From positions 1 through 33,931 of the forward strand of contig JALENJ010000035.1 of the NCBI GenBank assembly GCA_022767445.1: 33,931 nt of DNA, in the 5' to 3' direction. A program made the position numbers and the translations under genes. Below, one piece after another: positions 7,180 through 14,896 of the stretch. This stretch comes from Erysipelotrichaceae bacterium (GTDB lineage: Bacteria; Bacillota_I; Bacilli_A; Erysipelotrichales; Erysipelotrichaceae). Positions within the stretch are counted from its first letter, which is position 1; each line of letters begins with the position of its first letter. The notes beneath the pieces are model-generated. The model was not told the origin of the DNA. It searched no databases and was given only the letters and a program-made list of their open reading frames with translations.

Positions 7180-7353
7180 TTGGCAAAGACAAAGATTAAA
7201 GTTATCCGTTGCTATGACGGTAATAGAACGGCAAAGGACATTCTCAATGAGGCTATCGCTTTAAAGGTCAGAAAAAAGCTCAATGACGATATAGAAAACA
7301 TAAGGAGAAAGGAATATAATTCAGATAGTACTCAATACAAAAAACACCCATGA
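7180..7353 (+). CDS. Small basic element protein upstream of recombinase
   Basis: 57 residues starting (M)AKTKIKVIRCYDGNRTAKDIL. The TTG start is supported by GAAAGGGGTG at the normal distance; sequence upstream in the same frame is non-coding terminator. Lysine/arginine-rich and helical. It sits 28 bases before the serine recombinase, a place where related elements often have a short protein of this kind. Could assist recombinase directionality, but there is no motif to prove this. Confidence 0.55.
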   Translation: MAKTKIKVIRCYDGNRTAKDILNEAIALKVRKKLNDDIENIRRKEYNSDSTQYKKHP

Positions 7354-7381
7354 GTCTATCTGGATTATGCGGGTGATGAGT

Positions 7382-9079
7382 ATGAGAATGACAAATTTAC
7401 AGATGGAAGAACTTCTTGCACCAACTTACAAGGTGGGCGTGTACTGCCGACTTTCCAAAGAGGATGAAGATATCCGAGATGGAGAAAGTCAGAGCATCGG
7501 TCATCAGCGTGAGATGATAGAGGAGTTCTGCAGAGCGAGAGGATGGGCAGTAGAGGAAGTCTATATTGATGATGGCTACTCTGGTACAACGTCAAACCGA
7601 CCAGACCTACAGCGTATGCTAAAGGACGTTGAGAAAAAGAAAATCAACGTGGTTGTTACCAAAGATTATAGCCGTCTGGGACGAGATAATCTTTTTACTG
7701 AACACCTTCGTGAGATTTGGTTTCCCAAGCATGAGTGCCGTTACGTGGCAATCAATGACAACATTGATACCATGTACGATGATGAAATCGCACCATTTAA
7801 GGCACTTTTCAATGCACAGTATTCAAAGGACATTTCCAAGAAAGTGCATTCTGCTTATATGAACCAAGCTCAGAAGGGAAGGTTTACCGGATGCGTTGCT
7901 CCATTCGGATATCTGAAAGACCCAGAGGATGCCACACACCTTATCATTGATGAGGAAACAGCACCTTTTGTTAGGCAGATATTTGATTGGGCACTTGATG
8001 GGCATGGAACGGCATTTATAAAGCGTAGACTTGAAGCAAATAAAGTGCCTTGCTCTACTTGGTGGAACAGACAGCGGGGCATCCGTAACCACTACACAAA
8101 GTGGGAGATACAAGACCCAGAGAACGGCAGATATGTTTGGGATGATTCGGTAATTGGCGATATGTTAATAAATCCCGTTTACTATGGAGCTATTGCATCA
8201 CAGAAGAAGAACTACAAGTTCAAAGTCGGGGTAATTAATGAGAAAAAGCCAGAGGATTGGATCGTGGTAGAAAACACTCACGAACCAATCATCGACCAAG
8301 ATTCTTTTGACATTGTTCAAGAGAAAATCGAGTCCAGAAAATGTAGCCGTGGAGATGGTACAACTTCTCTCTTTGCAGGTCTTATCAAGTGTGGTGAATG
8401 TGGTAAGGCTCTTACAATCCGTAAGACCAATGCAAAACACCCACAAGATATTTACGCTTGTGTAACCTACAATCGACATGGTAAGAATCATTGCACTCAG
8501 CACAGAATAGAGTTCGATACTCTTTACAACGTTGTGTTTGATGAAATCAAGGAGCTTGCTAATGAGGTTGTGGATGCTTATGACGTAGCCGAAAGCCTTG
8601 CTGATGCTTATGAGAGTGAGCGGAGAGAACAGTAAGAGCTACTGCAAAGAAACATCTGCAAGGCAAAGAACCGCTTGGAAACTTTGGAGCGTATGACAAC
8701 AAAGGCTTACGAGGACTTTCTCACAGAAACAATCACAGAGCCAATGTTCAATTCCCTTGTGGAGCGCACCAAGAAAGAGTCTGAGGACTTGATGAAGCAG
8801 ATTGCTCATGATGAGAAACGGCTGGCAAAGAACGGCAAGAATGACGGCAATGCAAGGAAGTGGATTGACCTTATCAAAGACTATGCCGATATCACAGAGC
8901 TTGATGCTGACACCGTTAATCGCTTGATTAAACAAATTGTTGTTCACGAAGAAATTACTGAGGACGGAACAAGAAATATCTCGATGGAGATACATTACAA
9001 CTTCCGCCCAACAGATGAATCAAAGACTTACAATCTATCTGAATACGCAGAGGCAAATTCTGTTGCCGAAGCTATTTAA
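7382..9079 (+). pseudogene. Large serine recombinase interrupted by an in-frame TAA
   Basis: Excises and integrates the element by serine chemistry. The catalytic serine is Ser25 in VYCRLSKEDED; YSRLGRDNL and GYSGTTSNRPDLQ complete the resolvase domain (residues about 17-165), followed by the recombinase domain and a zinc ribbon with CGECG and a later C near NHCTQH. The reading frame is broken by TAA at 8633-8635, after 417 residues, then continues in the same frame for 147 residues (8636-9079) with coiled-coil content normal for the C-terminus. If the TAA is real, the truncated protein lacks the end that controls synapsis and directionality. Possible starts are ATG 7367, 7376 or 7382; 7382 follows GGGTGATGAG. 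A one-base change (for example from CAA, GAA or AAA) would explain the stop. Confidence 0.9.
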
Positions 9080-9101
9080 GACAATTCTATAAAACTTCTC
9101 C

Positions 9102-9136
9102 GTACCAGAGTAGCTATTATTTTAGCTACTCGGTAC
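9102..9136. terminator. Hairpin after the recombinase
   Basis: 9102-9116 pairs with 9123-9136 (14 bp with one bulged A). It begins 22 bases after the recombinase stop. No long T run follows, so termination strength is uncertain. It may instead be close to the right end of the element. Confidence 0.5.
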
Positions 9137-9189
9137 ACCCTTATATTTCCAACAAACTTGGTATAACACACTTGAAGGCATACAGTCAT

Positions 9190-9296
9190 GGTATAAAATA
9201 AAAAAGATTAACTTGTAAAGGAACAAAGCTTTGTCCCCCAAATGGGGTAGGGTGTATGCCTTAGAATTCTCTTGTTCCTGGGGGTTAATCTTTTTT
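9190..9296 (+). ncRNA. Candidate structured small RNA, unknown class
   Basis: An extended -10 TGGTATAAA (9189-9197) is followed by a perfect closing stem: AAAAAAGATTAAC (9200-9212) with its complement at 9284-9296. Inside are AGGAACAA (9219-9226) paired with 9272-9279, and a CCCC-AAAT-GGGG hairpin (9236-9247). The predicted transcript starts near 9204 and ends in the six T residues of the right arm, about 93 nt. The stem is symmetric, so a minus-strand transcript is equally possible; a TATAAT lies at 9318-9313 on that strand. It does not fit the 4.5S/SRP, 6S, tmRNA or RNase P motifs I know. A simple bidirectional terminator with a big loop is the main alternative. Confidence 0.4.
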
Positions 9297-9317
9297 GTTT
9301 GGCTAAATTTTGATTAT

Positions 9318-9343
9318 AAGAAAACCCTTATGGATAAAGGGTT
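9318..9343 (-). terminator. Terminator of the tRNA-Arg gene
   Basis: On the minus strand AACCCTT (9343-9337), a 7-base loop and AAGGGTT (9329-9323) are followed by TTCTTAT. It lies 18 bases after the tRNA 3' end. Confidence 0.65.
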
Positions 9344-9360
9344 GGTGTAAGCCTATTCAG

Positions 9361-9434
9361 TGTGCTCGATGGGAATTGAACCCACAACCTTTTGATTCGG
9401 AATCAAATGCGCTATCCAGTTGCGCCACGAGCAC
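9361..9434 (-). tRNA. tRNA-Arg (anticodon CCG)
   Basis: The minus strand folds as a cloverleaf: acceptor GTGCTCG (9434-9428) with CGAGCAC (9368-9362), a D-stem GCGC...GCGC, anticodon stem TTTGA/TCAAA enclosing the loop TTCCGAA, and the T-loop GGTTCAATTCC. The anticodon CCG reads CGG (arginine). After the discriminator A (9361) the DNA reads CTG, so the CCA end is added after transcription. The gene lies immediately right of the transposon and of the structured element at 9190-9296. Confidence 0.95.
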
Positions 9435-9460
9435 ATAACACTGTATATATTAGCATGTTA

Positions 9461-9469
9461 TGGTATAAT
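9461..9469 (+). promoter_or_regulatory. Extended -10 promoter, near-leaderless gene start
   Basis: TGGTATAAT (extended -10) ends 9 bases before the ATG of the HAD gene at 9479. Transcription would start about at the start codon, leaving little or no leader; no ribosome binding site is visible. Two more extended -10 copies of the same kind (TGGTATAA) occur at 9160 and 9189. Confidence 0.55.
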
Positions 9470-9478
9470 TTTGAAGAT

Positions 9479-10291
9479 ATGAAAAGTGCTGAGAATATTA
9501 AACTAATTGTCTGTGATATAGACAATACGCTCATTCCTCATGGATCTGAGACTCTGAGTGAGCGCAATCGTAAAGCGTTGCAAAAAGCAATCGCAAATGG
9601 GTATGAAGTATACATCAATACAGGTAGACATTATACTTTCTTACAACCAACTCTATTTGATGATTTACCAATGGATTTGATAGGTACAATCAACGGAGCT
9701 TGCCTTGTAAGAAGGGATGGATCTATTATTGAAAAGCATCCACTTCCAACATCTTATATGGAACAAATTATAGACTTTGCCCAAAAGAATGATATTGGTC
9801 TTGGTTTCAAGTTTGCGGATAGGGTAGTGACATATCACAATCATCAAAAATTTGTGAATGGGTATGTCAATGGTGATCCTGTAAAAGCAAAGTTAATTCT
9901 AGATGATACGCAAAACCGTACACATCATCTAGATTATGGAAATCCTCTAGGTACATTTTTAGTAGGGGATGAAGAAGTAATTAAATCTTTTTCGAAAGAA
10001 GTTCCTGATTTGGTATTTGCTTGGTCTTCTTTGAAGGGATTTGATGTGTTCTTGCATACGATTAACAAGTCTTTAACGGTTGATGCGATATTGAAAGAAA
10101 AGAACTATACTTGGGATAATGTCATTGCCTTTGGTGATGCTGGCAATGATACTCCGTTTATTCGTAAAGCTGGTATTGGTGTTGCGATGGGTAATGCAAA
10201 AGATGATGTACGTCAGTATGCGGATATCGTCGCTGATACTTGTGCCAACGATGGTGTTGCGAAGGTTTTAGAAGAGCTAAAGATCATATAA
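9479..10291 (+). CDS. HAD-superfamily Cof-type phosphatase
   Basis: 270 residues. Cof-like HAD hydrolases dephosphorylate sugar phosphates or nucleotides and act in the cytoplasm. Motif I is DIDNTLIP (DxD nucleophile, about residues 14-16), motif II is NTGRH, motif IV is FGDAGNDTPFIRKAGIGVAMGNA (GDxxND), with a type-IIB cap between. ATG 9479 has no ribosome site and follows a -10 box closely, so it may be leaderless; an upstream ATG at 9455 would overlap that promoter. A short hairpin terminator follows. The substrate is not predictable. Confidence 0.9.
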   Translation: MKSAENIKLIVCDIDNTLIPHGSETLSERNRKALQKAIANGYEVYINTGRHYTFLQPTLFDDLPMDLIGTINGACLVRRDGSIIEKHPLPTSYMEQIIDFAQKNDIGLGFKFADRVVTYHNHQKFVNGYVNGDPVKAKLILDDTQNRTHHLDYGNPLGTFLVGDEEVIKSFSKEVPDLVFAWSSLKGFDVFLHTINKSLTVDAILKEKNYTWDNVIAFGDAGNDTPFIRKAGIGVAMGNAKDDVRQYADIVADTCANDGVAKVLEELKII

Positions 10292-10308
10292 GGGCTTATG
10301 CCCTTTTA
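10290..10308 (+). terminator. Weak terminator after the HAD gene
   Basis: AAGGGC (10290-10295), loop TTAT, GCCCTT (10300-10305), then TTAC. It overlaps the HAD stop codon, with only a short T run, so readthrough into the patatin gene is likely. Confidence 0.45.
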
Positions 10309-10323
10309 CTTTGGAGGTTGATG

Positions 10324-11223
10324 ATGAGAGAATATAAACATTTAGATACGATTCCTACTGGACATGCCAGTGATGTATTGACGAATGGTTGCCTTGTACT
10401 AGAGGGTGGTGCCTTTCGTGGTTTATATACGATGGGTGTTTTGGATTACTTCATGTTGCATGATTTAAACATGCAGACAACAATTGGAACAAGTGCTGGT
10501 GCGCTATGTGGATTTAATTATGTGGCAGGTCAAATTGGAAGAGCTGCGATTGTAAATTTGAAACATCGTCATGATTCCAACTATGTTGGAGCTAGAGCTT
10601 TCTTAGAAGATGGTGGTATTATGGGTTTTACCTATCTTTTCAATGAGTTATCCAATGAGATTCCTTTTGATGAAGAAGCCTTCAACAACCCAGCAAGACG
10701 TTTTATCGCTACCACGACGAATGTTGAAACAGGTAAGACTGAGTATTTTGAAAAGGGTAAGACGGATGATATCTTCAAGGCGATTCAAGCCTCTGCTACG
10801 GTTCCATACATCTCAAGACCAGTGATGATCAACGATACACCATATCTAGATGGCGGTATCGCCACAAAGATTCCTTTGGATTGGGTGCTAGAGGAGAATT
10901 TCGATAAGATTGTAATTGTACGCACACGTGATAAGAGTTATCGTAAGGAAGTACGCTCACCACTGGAAATTGCAAGAAGAGCGTATAAAGATTATCCAGA
11001 GTTTAAGTTGGCATTGGTAGACGAAGCACCTCGTTATAATGTTCTATTGGATCGTATTGATCTATTAGAACAGCAGGGTAGATTGTTTGTACTTGCGCCA
11101 AGTGTACCTGTAGAGGTTTCAAGATTTGAAGGGAATCTAGATAATCTTGGAGACCTATATCAGTTAGGTATGAAGGATGCGGAAGAAAACTTTGAAAAGA
11201 TTCTTGCATATTTAAAAAAGTAG
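10324..11223 (+). CDS. Patatin-like phospholipase (RssA/YlbK type)
   Basis: 299 residues. The patatin fold is shown by GGAFRG (oxyanion loop, about residue 27), GTSAG (nucleophile serine, about 57), and LDGGI (catalytic aspartate region, about 175). It probably cleaves acyl chains from membrane lipids; it has no signal peptide. ATG 10324 has GGAGG 6 bases ahead; the ATG at 10321 is too close. It follows the HAD gene with a hairpin between, and its end faces the convergent pseudouridine synthase gene. Confidence 0.9.
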   Translation: MREYKHLDTIPTGHASDVLTNGCLVLEGGAFRGLYTMGVLDYFMLHDLNMQTTIGTSAGALCGFNYVAGQIGRAAIVNLKHRHDSNYVGARAFLEDGGIMGFTYLFNELSNEIPFDEEAFNNPARRFIATTTNVETGKTEYFEKGKTDDIFKAIQASATVPYISRPVMINDTPYLDGGIATKIPLDWVLEENFDKIVIVRTRDKSYRKEVRSPLEIARRAYKDYPEFKLALVDEAPRYNVLLDRIDLLEQQGRLFVLAPSVPVEVSRFEGNLDNLGDLYQLGMKDAEENFEKILAYLKK

Positions 11224-11236
11224 AGTTTCCTCTACT
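11214..11236 (-). terminator. Terminator at the convergent gene ends
   Basis: AGTAGAG (11236-11230), a GAAA loop and CTCTACT (11225-11219) are followed on the minus strand by a run of T residues (11219-11214). It overlaps the stop codons of both the patatin gene (plus strand) and the pseudouridine synthase (minus strand). The T run favours the minus-strand transcript. Confidence 0.75.
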
Positions 11237-12122
11237 GATTGAATATAGAATACATAGGATTATCGATATCGAATATTCTATGTTTTTTATTTGTGATAGG
11301 ATTTCTAAATTCTATCCAATCTGCCCAAAGACCCATACCTGTAAACGTGGTTGTCTTTTTACCGTATAGGGGATCGTTGACAATTGGATGGTGAATGCTT
11401 GCTAGATGAACACGGATTTGGTGTGTTCTTCCTGTTTCTAACATGCATGAAAGTAAACTGTATGTTTGATAGTTGTTGATTCCATCAACTTGTGTAATAG
11501 CCTCCATACCAGTGGATGAGATGCGATACATTCCACTATGATGTCGGTCTCTACCAAGTTTTTGGTTGATTGTTGTATGAAATGGTAAATCAATATTACC
11601 AAAGGTAATTGCTTGGTAATGTCTTTTGATTTTTTTGGTGGCTAATGCATGGTCAAGCCATGGTTGAAAGAAGGGTATCTTTGAGTAAATGACCAGTCCT
11701 GTTGTATCTTTATCTAAGCGATGAATAGGACGGACTGGTTGGTGAATACCATGGTTGAGTTGATATCTAGCAGCGTAAGCATTCAAGCATGTTGGATCAT
11801 CTTTTTCACTGTGTATGATCATGCCTGCATCTTTGTGTACGATGTAGATAAACGCATCTTCATAGATGACTTTGCATTCCTGGCCTGCCGGTAGCCAATC
11901 CACTGGTAGGTTAGGTATGTGGATTGTTAATAATTGATTGCCTATGATTTGTTTGGCGTTGGTGATGAAGGTGTTGTTTAGTTGTATTTGCTTGTTGAGA
12001 ATGAGTAGATATTTGTTTTTCTTTGATTGATAGTAATCATTTAGAAAGTCTTCAACTGTTTTGTTTATATACTTTCCTTGGGTATCGATTACGATTTTGT
12101 TTGTGTCAATGGTGTACTTCAT
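11232..12122 (-). CDS. RluA-family pseudouridine synthase
   Basis: 296 residues. The catalytic motif RPIHRLDKDTTGLVIYSK is present, with Asp137 in HRLD as nucleophile; the RTHQIRVHLA motif and the C-terminal DPLYGK segment are also typical. It makes pseudouridine in rRNA or tRNA. The N-terminal region is S4-like but not obviously canonical. The ATG overlaps the TAA of the upstream methyltransferase by one base (TAATG), so the two are probably translated together as an RNA-modification pair. Confidence 0.92.
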   Translation of the reverse strand: MKYTIDTNKIVIDTQGKYINKTVEDFLNDYYQSKKNKYLLILNKQIQLNNTFITNAKQIIGNQLLTIHIPNLPVDWLPAGQECKVIYEDAFIYIVHKDAGMIIHSEKDDPTCLNAYAARYQLNHGIHQPVRPIHRLDKDTTGLVIYSKIPFFQPWLDHALATKKIKRHYQAITFGNIDLPFHTTINQKLGRDRHHSGMYRISSTGMEAITQVDGINNYQTYSLLSCMLETGRTHQIRVHLASIHHPIVNDPLYGKKTTTFTGMGLWADWIEFRNPITNKKHRIFDIDNPMYSIFNQ

Positions 12123-13426
12123 TAACCTAACTCCAATACAGTTATTGCCTCTACAAGTGGTGTTTGTGGGAAGAGGTCATATGGGATGATTGTGACTACA
12201 TGATAGCGTTGTTTGAGTTGTTTTAGGTTTTTGGCCAGTGTAGCTGGATTGCATGAGATATAGACAATCTTCTTTGGTAGAACTTTGAGGATGGTTGATA
12301 ACATTGCCTCATCCATACCGCTGCGCGGTGGATCAACTAGTAGGCAGTCTACAGTTTTCTTGTTGGCGATTTGTTGGAGTCCTTTGGCAGCGTCTGCACA
12401 GATAAATTCTGTGTTTTTGATGTGGTTGAGTTCTGCGTTTGATTTTGCATTTTTGATAGCGCTGGCATTGTATTCTATGCCATAGATGACCTGTGCTTTA
12501 TCTTTAGCCATCAATGCCATCGTACCAATCCCACAATACGCTTCCACTAATACTTTGCATGTGTCAATCTTACTGATAGCCATTTGATACATTTTTTCGG
12601 CTTGATCAACATTTAACTGGAAGAATGATTCAGGGGATAATTGTACTTTGATCTGATCGATTTGAATTGTTAGTGCGGGATCTCCTGCGAGTATCTTTGC
12701 TGGGGAGCCGAAGATTTGATTACTCTTTCGATCTGTATTGATGGATTGGCTAAGTGAGTTTAGATTTGAGATTGACATGATGCGGTTGATGATGCTGGCT
12801 GGAATTGTTTCTTTGCCAGTGATTAAAGTACATTGAGCTTGGTCTTGGATATGACGAAGAACGATATAGCGTAGTCCTTTTTGTGTCTTTTGTGAGTAGG
12901 CCTCGTAGTGTTCATCGTTGAGGATATCCAAGATAGCGTGTCGTATTACTTCTAGTTTATCGTCATGTATGATGAAGTGATCGATTGGATGAAAGTGGTT
13001 TGTCTTTGGTTCATACATGCCGTTGATTAATACATCATGTGATTTTTGTACTGGTAGTTTGCATTGGGAGCGGTAACCGACTTGTTTTTCGCTGGCATGC
13101 ATGGAGCGTACAAATGTTCGTTTTACATTTGCGTATTTATAGAGGGATTCCTCGAGTAATTGTTGTTTATATACAAGTTGTGATTGGTAGTCCATGATGA
13201 ACAGTGGACATCCATGACTTTGTTCTAGAGGACTAGAGGAGTCGATGCGCTCTTTTGATTTTGTGATGAGTTTTTTGAGTTTGGCAATTGCATAGCGTGG
13301 CTTTTCGTCGATGATTTCAACATCAGCTATTTCATTGGGTAATACACCATCACAGAAGATTGGTTTTCGTTTTACATAGCCAATTCCTTCGCCATTAATT
13401 CCTAGTTTTTTGAATTCTACTCTCAT
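12122..13426 (-). CDS. rlmD: TrmA/RlmD-family 23S rRNA (uracil-5-)-methyltransferase
   Basis: 434 residues. Methylates C5 of a uridine in 23S rRNA (U1939/U747 class) using SAM. The N-terminal TRAM-like region, the SAM-binding EAYCGIGTMAL, DPPRSGMD, and the catalytic YISCNPATLAKNL (Cys392) are all present. Of the four cysteines that bind an iron-sulfur cluster in RumA, the first two appear missing: only Cys73 (HGCP) remains in that part. GAGGTAAAT precedes the ATG. Transcribed with the pseudouridine synthase, from a region shared with the divergent nucleoside transporter promoter. Confidence 0.9.
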   Translation of the reverse strand: MRVEFKKLGINGEGIGYVKRKPIFCDGVLPNEIADVEIIDEKPRYAIAKLKKLITKSKERIDSSSPLEQSHGCPLFIMDYQSQLVYKQQLLEESLYKYANVKRTFVRSMHASEKQVGYRSQCKLPVQKSHDVLINGMYEPKTNHFHPIDHFIIHDDKLEVIRHAILDILNDEHYEAYSQKTQKGLRYIVLRHIQDQAQCTLITGKETIPASIINRIMSISNLNSLSQSINTDRKSNQIFGSPAKILAGDPALTIQIDQIKVQLSPESFFQLNVDQAEKMYQMAISKIDTCKVLVEAYCGIGTMALMAKDKAQVIYGIEYNASAIKNAKSNAELNHIKNTEFICADAAKGLQQIANKKTVDCLLVDPPRSGMDEAMLSTILKVLPKKIVYISCNPATLAKNLKQLKQRYHVVTIIPYDLFPQTPLVEAITVLELG

Positions 13427-13519
13427 ATTTACCTCGCTTGCGGGATTACATTTCTTTTTACTTGTTTAGCGTAACATGGTTTTGTAAAACTGAGTAGTGA
13501 AATTAGAATTGTTAGCGTA

Positions 13520-13548
13520 TTGCAAACGCTTACGTTACGTTTTAAAAT
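13520..13548 (+). promoter_or_regulatory. Promoter of the nucleoside transporter with overlapping cre-like site
   Basis: TTGCAA (13520-13525) and TAAAAT (13543-13548) are spaced by 17 bases. The -35 is embedded in TTGCAAACGCTTACG (13520-13534), which fits the CcpA cre consensus WTGNAANCGNWNNCW at all but the last position. CcpA bound here would block RNA polymerase, so repression by preferred sugars is expected. Confidence 0.65.
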
Positions 13549-13561
13549 ATTAGTAATAGAA

Positions 13562-13576
13562 GCTAGAGATTCTAGC
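13562..13576 (+). promoter_or_regulatory. GCTAGA/TCTAGC hairpin, copy 1
   Basis: GCTAGA (13562-13567), GAT, TCTAGC (13571-13576) lies in the 5' leader of the substrate-binding protein gene, 22 bases before its ATG and close to its purine-rich ribosome site. A second copy stands at 14869-14881 before the ATPase gene. A shared operator or RNA regulatory element is inferred. Confidence 0.45.
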
Positions 13577-13598
13577 AAAGAAAGGGAAAGATTTAATC

Positions 13599-14714
13599 AT
13601 GAAGAAATTATTTACTTCTGTGTTATCGCTTGCGATGATAGCAACGATGGCAGGCTGCAACGGTACTAAGACAGATGAAGGTACAACAACAACTTCTTCA
13701 CAAGGTTCTACAGCAGAGATTGCGGTTGTTACTGACGTTGGACAGTTAATGGACAAGGGCTTTAACCAAGGAACTTATGAAGGTGCTAAAAAGTATGCGG
13801 AAGATCATGGGTTGACATATAACTACTATCAACCAGCAAATGGTTCCGATGCGACTGACAACGATCGTATTGATGCGATGAAACAAGCAATTGAAAATGG
13901 TGCAAAGATTATTGTCGCCCCTGGATTCTTACAGGCTACTGCGATGGAAACAGTTGCTAAGGAAAATCCTGATGTTAAGTTTGCATTCGTAGATGGATGG
14001 GCATTAGGTTTAGATAATGTTACAGCTATCGTGTATAAGGAACAGGAAGCTGGCTACTTTGCTGGATACGCTGCTGTAATGGAAGGCTATACAAAGCTTG
14101 GCTATACAGGCGGAGGCGGAGGTGCTAACCCTGCATGTAACCGTTTCGGTTATGGATTCGTTCAAGGTGCTAGTGCTGCTGCTAAGGAAAAGGGAATCCA
14201 AGTTGATATCAAGTATTCTTACAGATATGGTTCAACATTCTCTGCTTCAACTGAGTTACAAACACAGATTGCTGGATGGTATGCAAATGGAACAGAAGTT
14301 GTATTCGCATGTGGTGGATCAATGTTCCAGTCAGTTCTATCCGCTGCTTCTGAATATGAAGATGCTAAGATTATCGGTGTAGACGTTGACCAATCAGCTG
14401 AAAGTTCTAAGATTATCACAAGTGCTACAAAGGGCTTAAGTGCTTCTGTAGAGCGTGTACTTGGTCAGTTCTATGATGATAAGTGGGATAGTGAATTAGC
14501 AAACATCGCACAGAATCTCGGTGCTGCTGAAGACGCTACAGGTTTACCTGAAGACACATGGTCAATGAAGAATTTCACTCTTGATGATTACAAAGAATTA
14601 TTCAAGAAGGTAGCTGATGGTGAAATTACACCTAAGGCTGAAACTCCTGAAGACTGCAACAACCCAGATTGGCTACAAGGATTCGACAACGTAACAATCG
14701 ATTTTGAAGCGTAA
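13599..14714 (+). CDS. BMP-family nucleoside-binding lipoprotein
   Basis: 371 residues. The extracellular receptor of a nucleoside ABC importer. The signal peptide ends in a lipobox MAGC with lipid-modified Cys20, then a Thr/Ser/Gly-rich linker. The mature domain opens VVTDVGQLMDKGFNQGTYEG, typical of the PnrA/BMP family, and has the DVDQSAES segment near the nucleoside site. Ribosome site AAAGGG. A partial terminator follows (14732-14772), which explains excess receptor over the membrane genes downstream. Confidence 0.92.
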   Translation: MKKLFTSVLSLAMIATMAGCNGTKTDEGTTTTSSQGSTAEIAVVTDVGQLMDKGFNQGTYEGAKKYAEDHGLTYNYYQPANGSDATDNDRIDAMKQAIENGAKIIVAPGFLQATAMETVAKENPDVKFAFVDGWALGLDNVTAIVYKEQEAGYFAGYAAVMEGYTKLGYTGGGGGANPACNRFGYGFVQGASAAAKEKGIQVDIKYSYRYGSTFSASTELQTQIAGWYANGTEVVFACGGSMFQSVLSAASEYEDAKIIGVDVDQSAESSKIITSATKGLSASVERVLGQFYDDKWDSELANIAQNLGAAEDATGLPEDTWSMKNFTLDDYKELFKKVADGEITPKAETPEDCNNPDWLQGFDNVTIDFEA

Positions 14715-14731
14715 TAAATCATGAGAGGTAT

Positions 14732-14772
14732 GTAGGGATGATAGGAGCGCTATCATCCCTACGTTTCTATTT
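14732..14772 (+). terminator. Attenuating terminator between receptor and ATPase genes
   Basis: GTAGGGATGATAG (14732-14744) pairs fully with 14750-14762 over 13 bp, with loop GAGCG, followed by GTTTCTATTT. The T run is interrupted, so partial termination is likely, giving more receptor than transporter core. Confidence 0.7.
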
Positions 14773-14861
14773 AGGGATATAAGGACGGTTTTATATCCTG
14801 TATAAGTTCATACATGATATAAAACTGCATGATGCCTTGTATGAGTTTCCTGTATGATAAA

Positions 14862-14881
14862 TATAATTGCTAGAATCTAGC
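14862..14881 (+). promoter_or_regulatory. TATAAT box and GCTAGA/TCTAGC hairpin, copy 2
   Basis: A TATAAT (14862-14867) is followed by GCTAGA (14869-14874), one A, TCTAGC (14876-14881), then the AAGGAG ribosome site of the ATPase. A -35 (TTGTAT, 14837-14842) is 19 bases away, so promoter strength is doubtful. The hairpin motif repeats that at 13562-13576. Confidence 0.45.
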
Positions 14882-14896
14882 ACTGAAGGAGAAAGT

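Larger units (their letters stand above)
240..9140. mobile_element. Mobilizable serine-recombinase transposon with nucleobase cargo
   Basis: The content is that of a mobilizable Firmicutes transposon: relaxase (4663), oriT-like region (4425-4564), relaxase-associated small protein (4066), large serine recombinase (7382) and small element genes, with an AT-richer four-gene cargo (961-3940) placed between element genes. No conjugation machinery is present, so transfer would need a helper element. The limits are approximate: the left end lies between the IS hairpin and 535, the right end between the recombinase stop (9079) and the tRNA at 9361. Two disabling changes (permease frameshift, recombinase stop) suggest this copy is damaged, or that the assembly has errors there. 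Confidence 0.75.

Noticed and set aside
9170-9296. SRP RNA, 6S RNA or T-box leader
   Set aside because: The SRP tetraloop motif, 6S bubble and T-box AGGGTGG motif are absent, and the T-box would need a downstream amino-acid gene.
9361-9434. tRNA gene as attachment site of the transposon
   Set aside because: The tRNA is complete, no duplicated tRNA fragment is seen on the left, and serine recombinases do not usually use tRNA ends.
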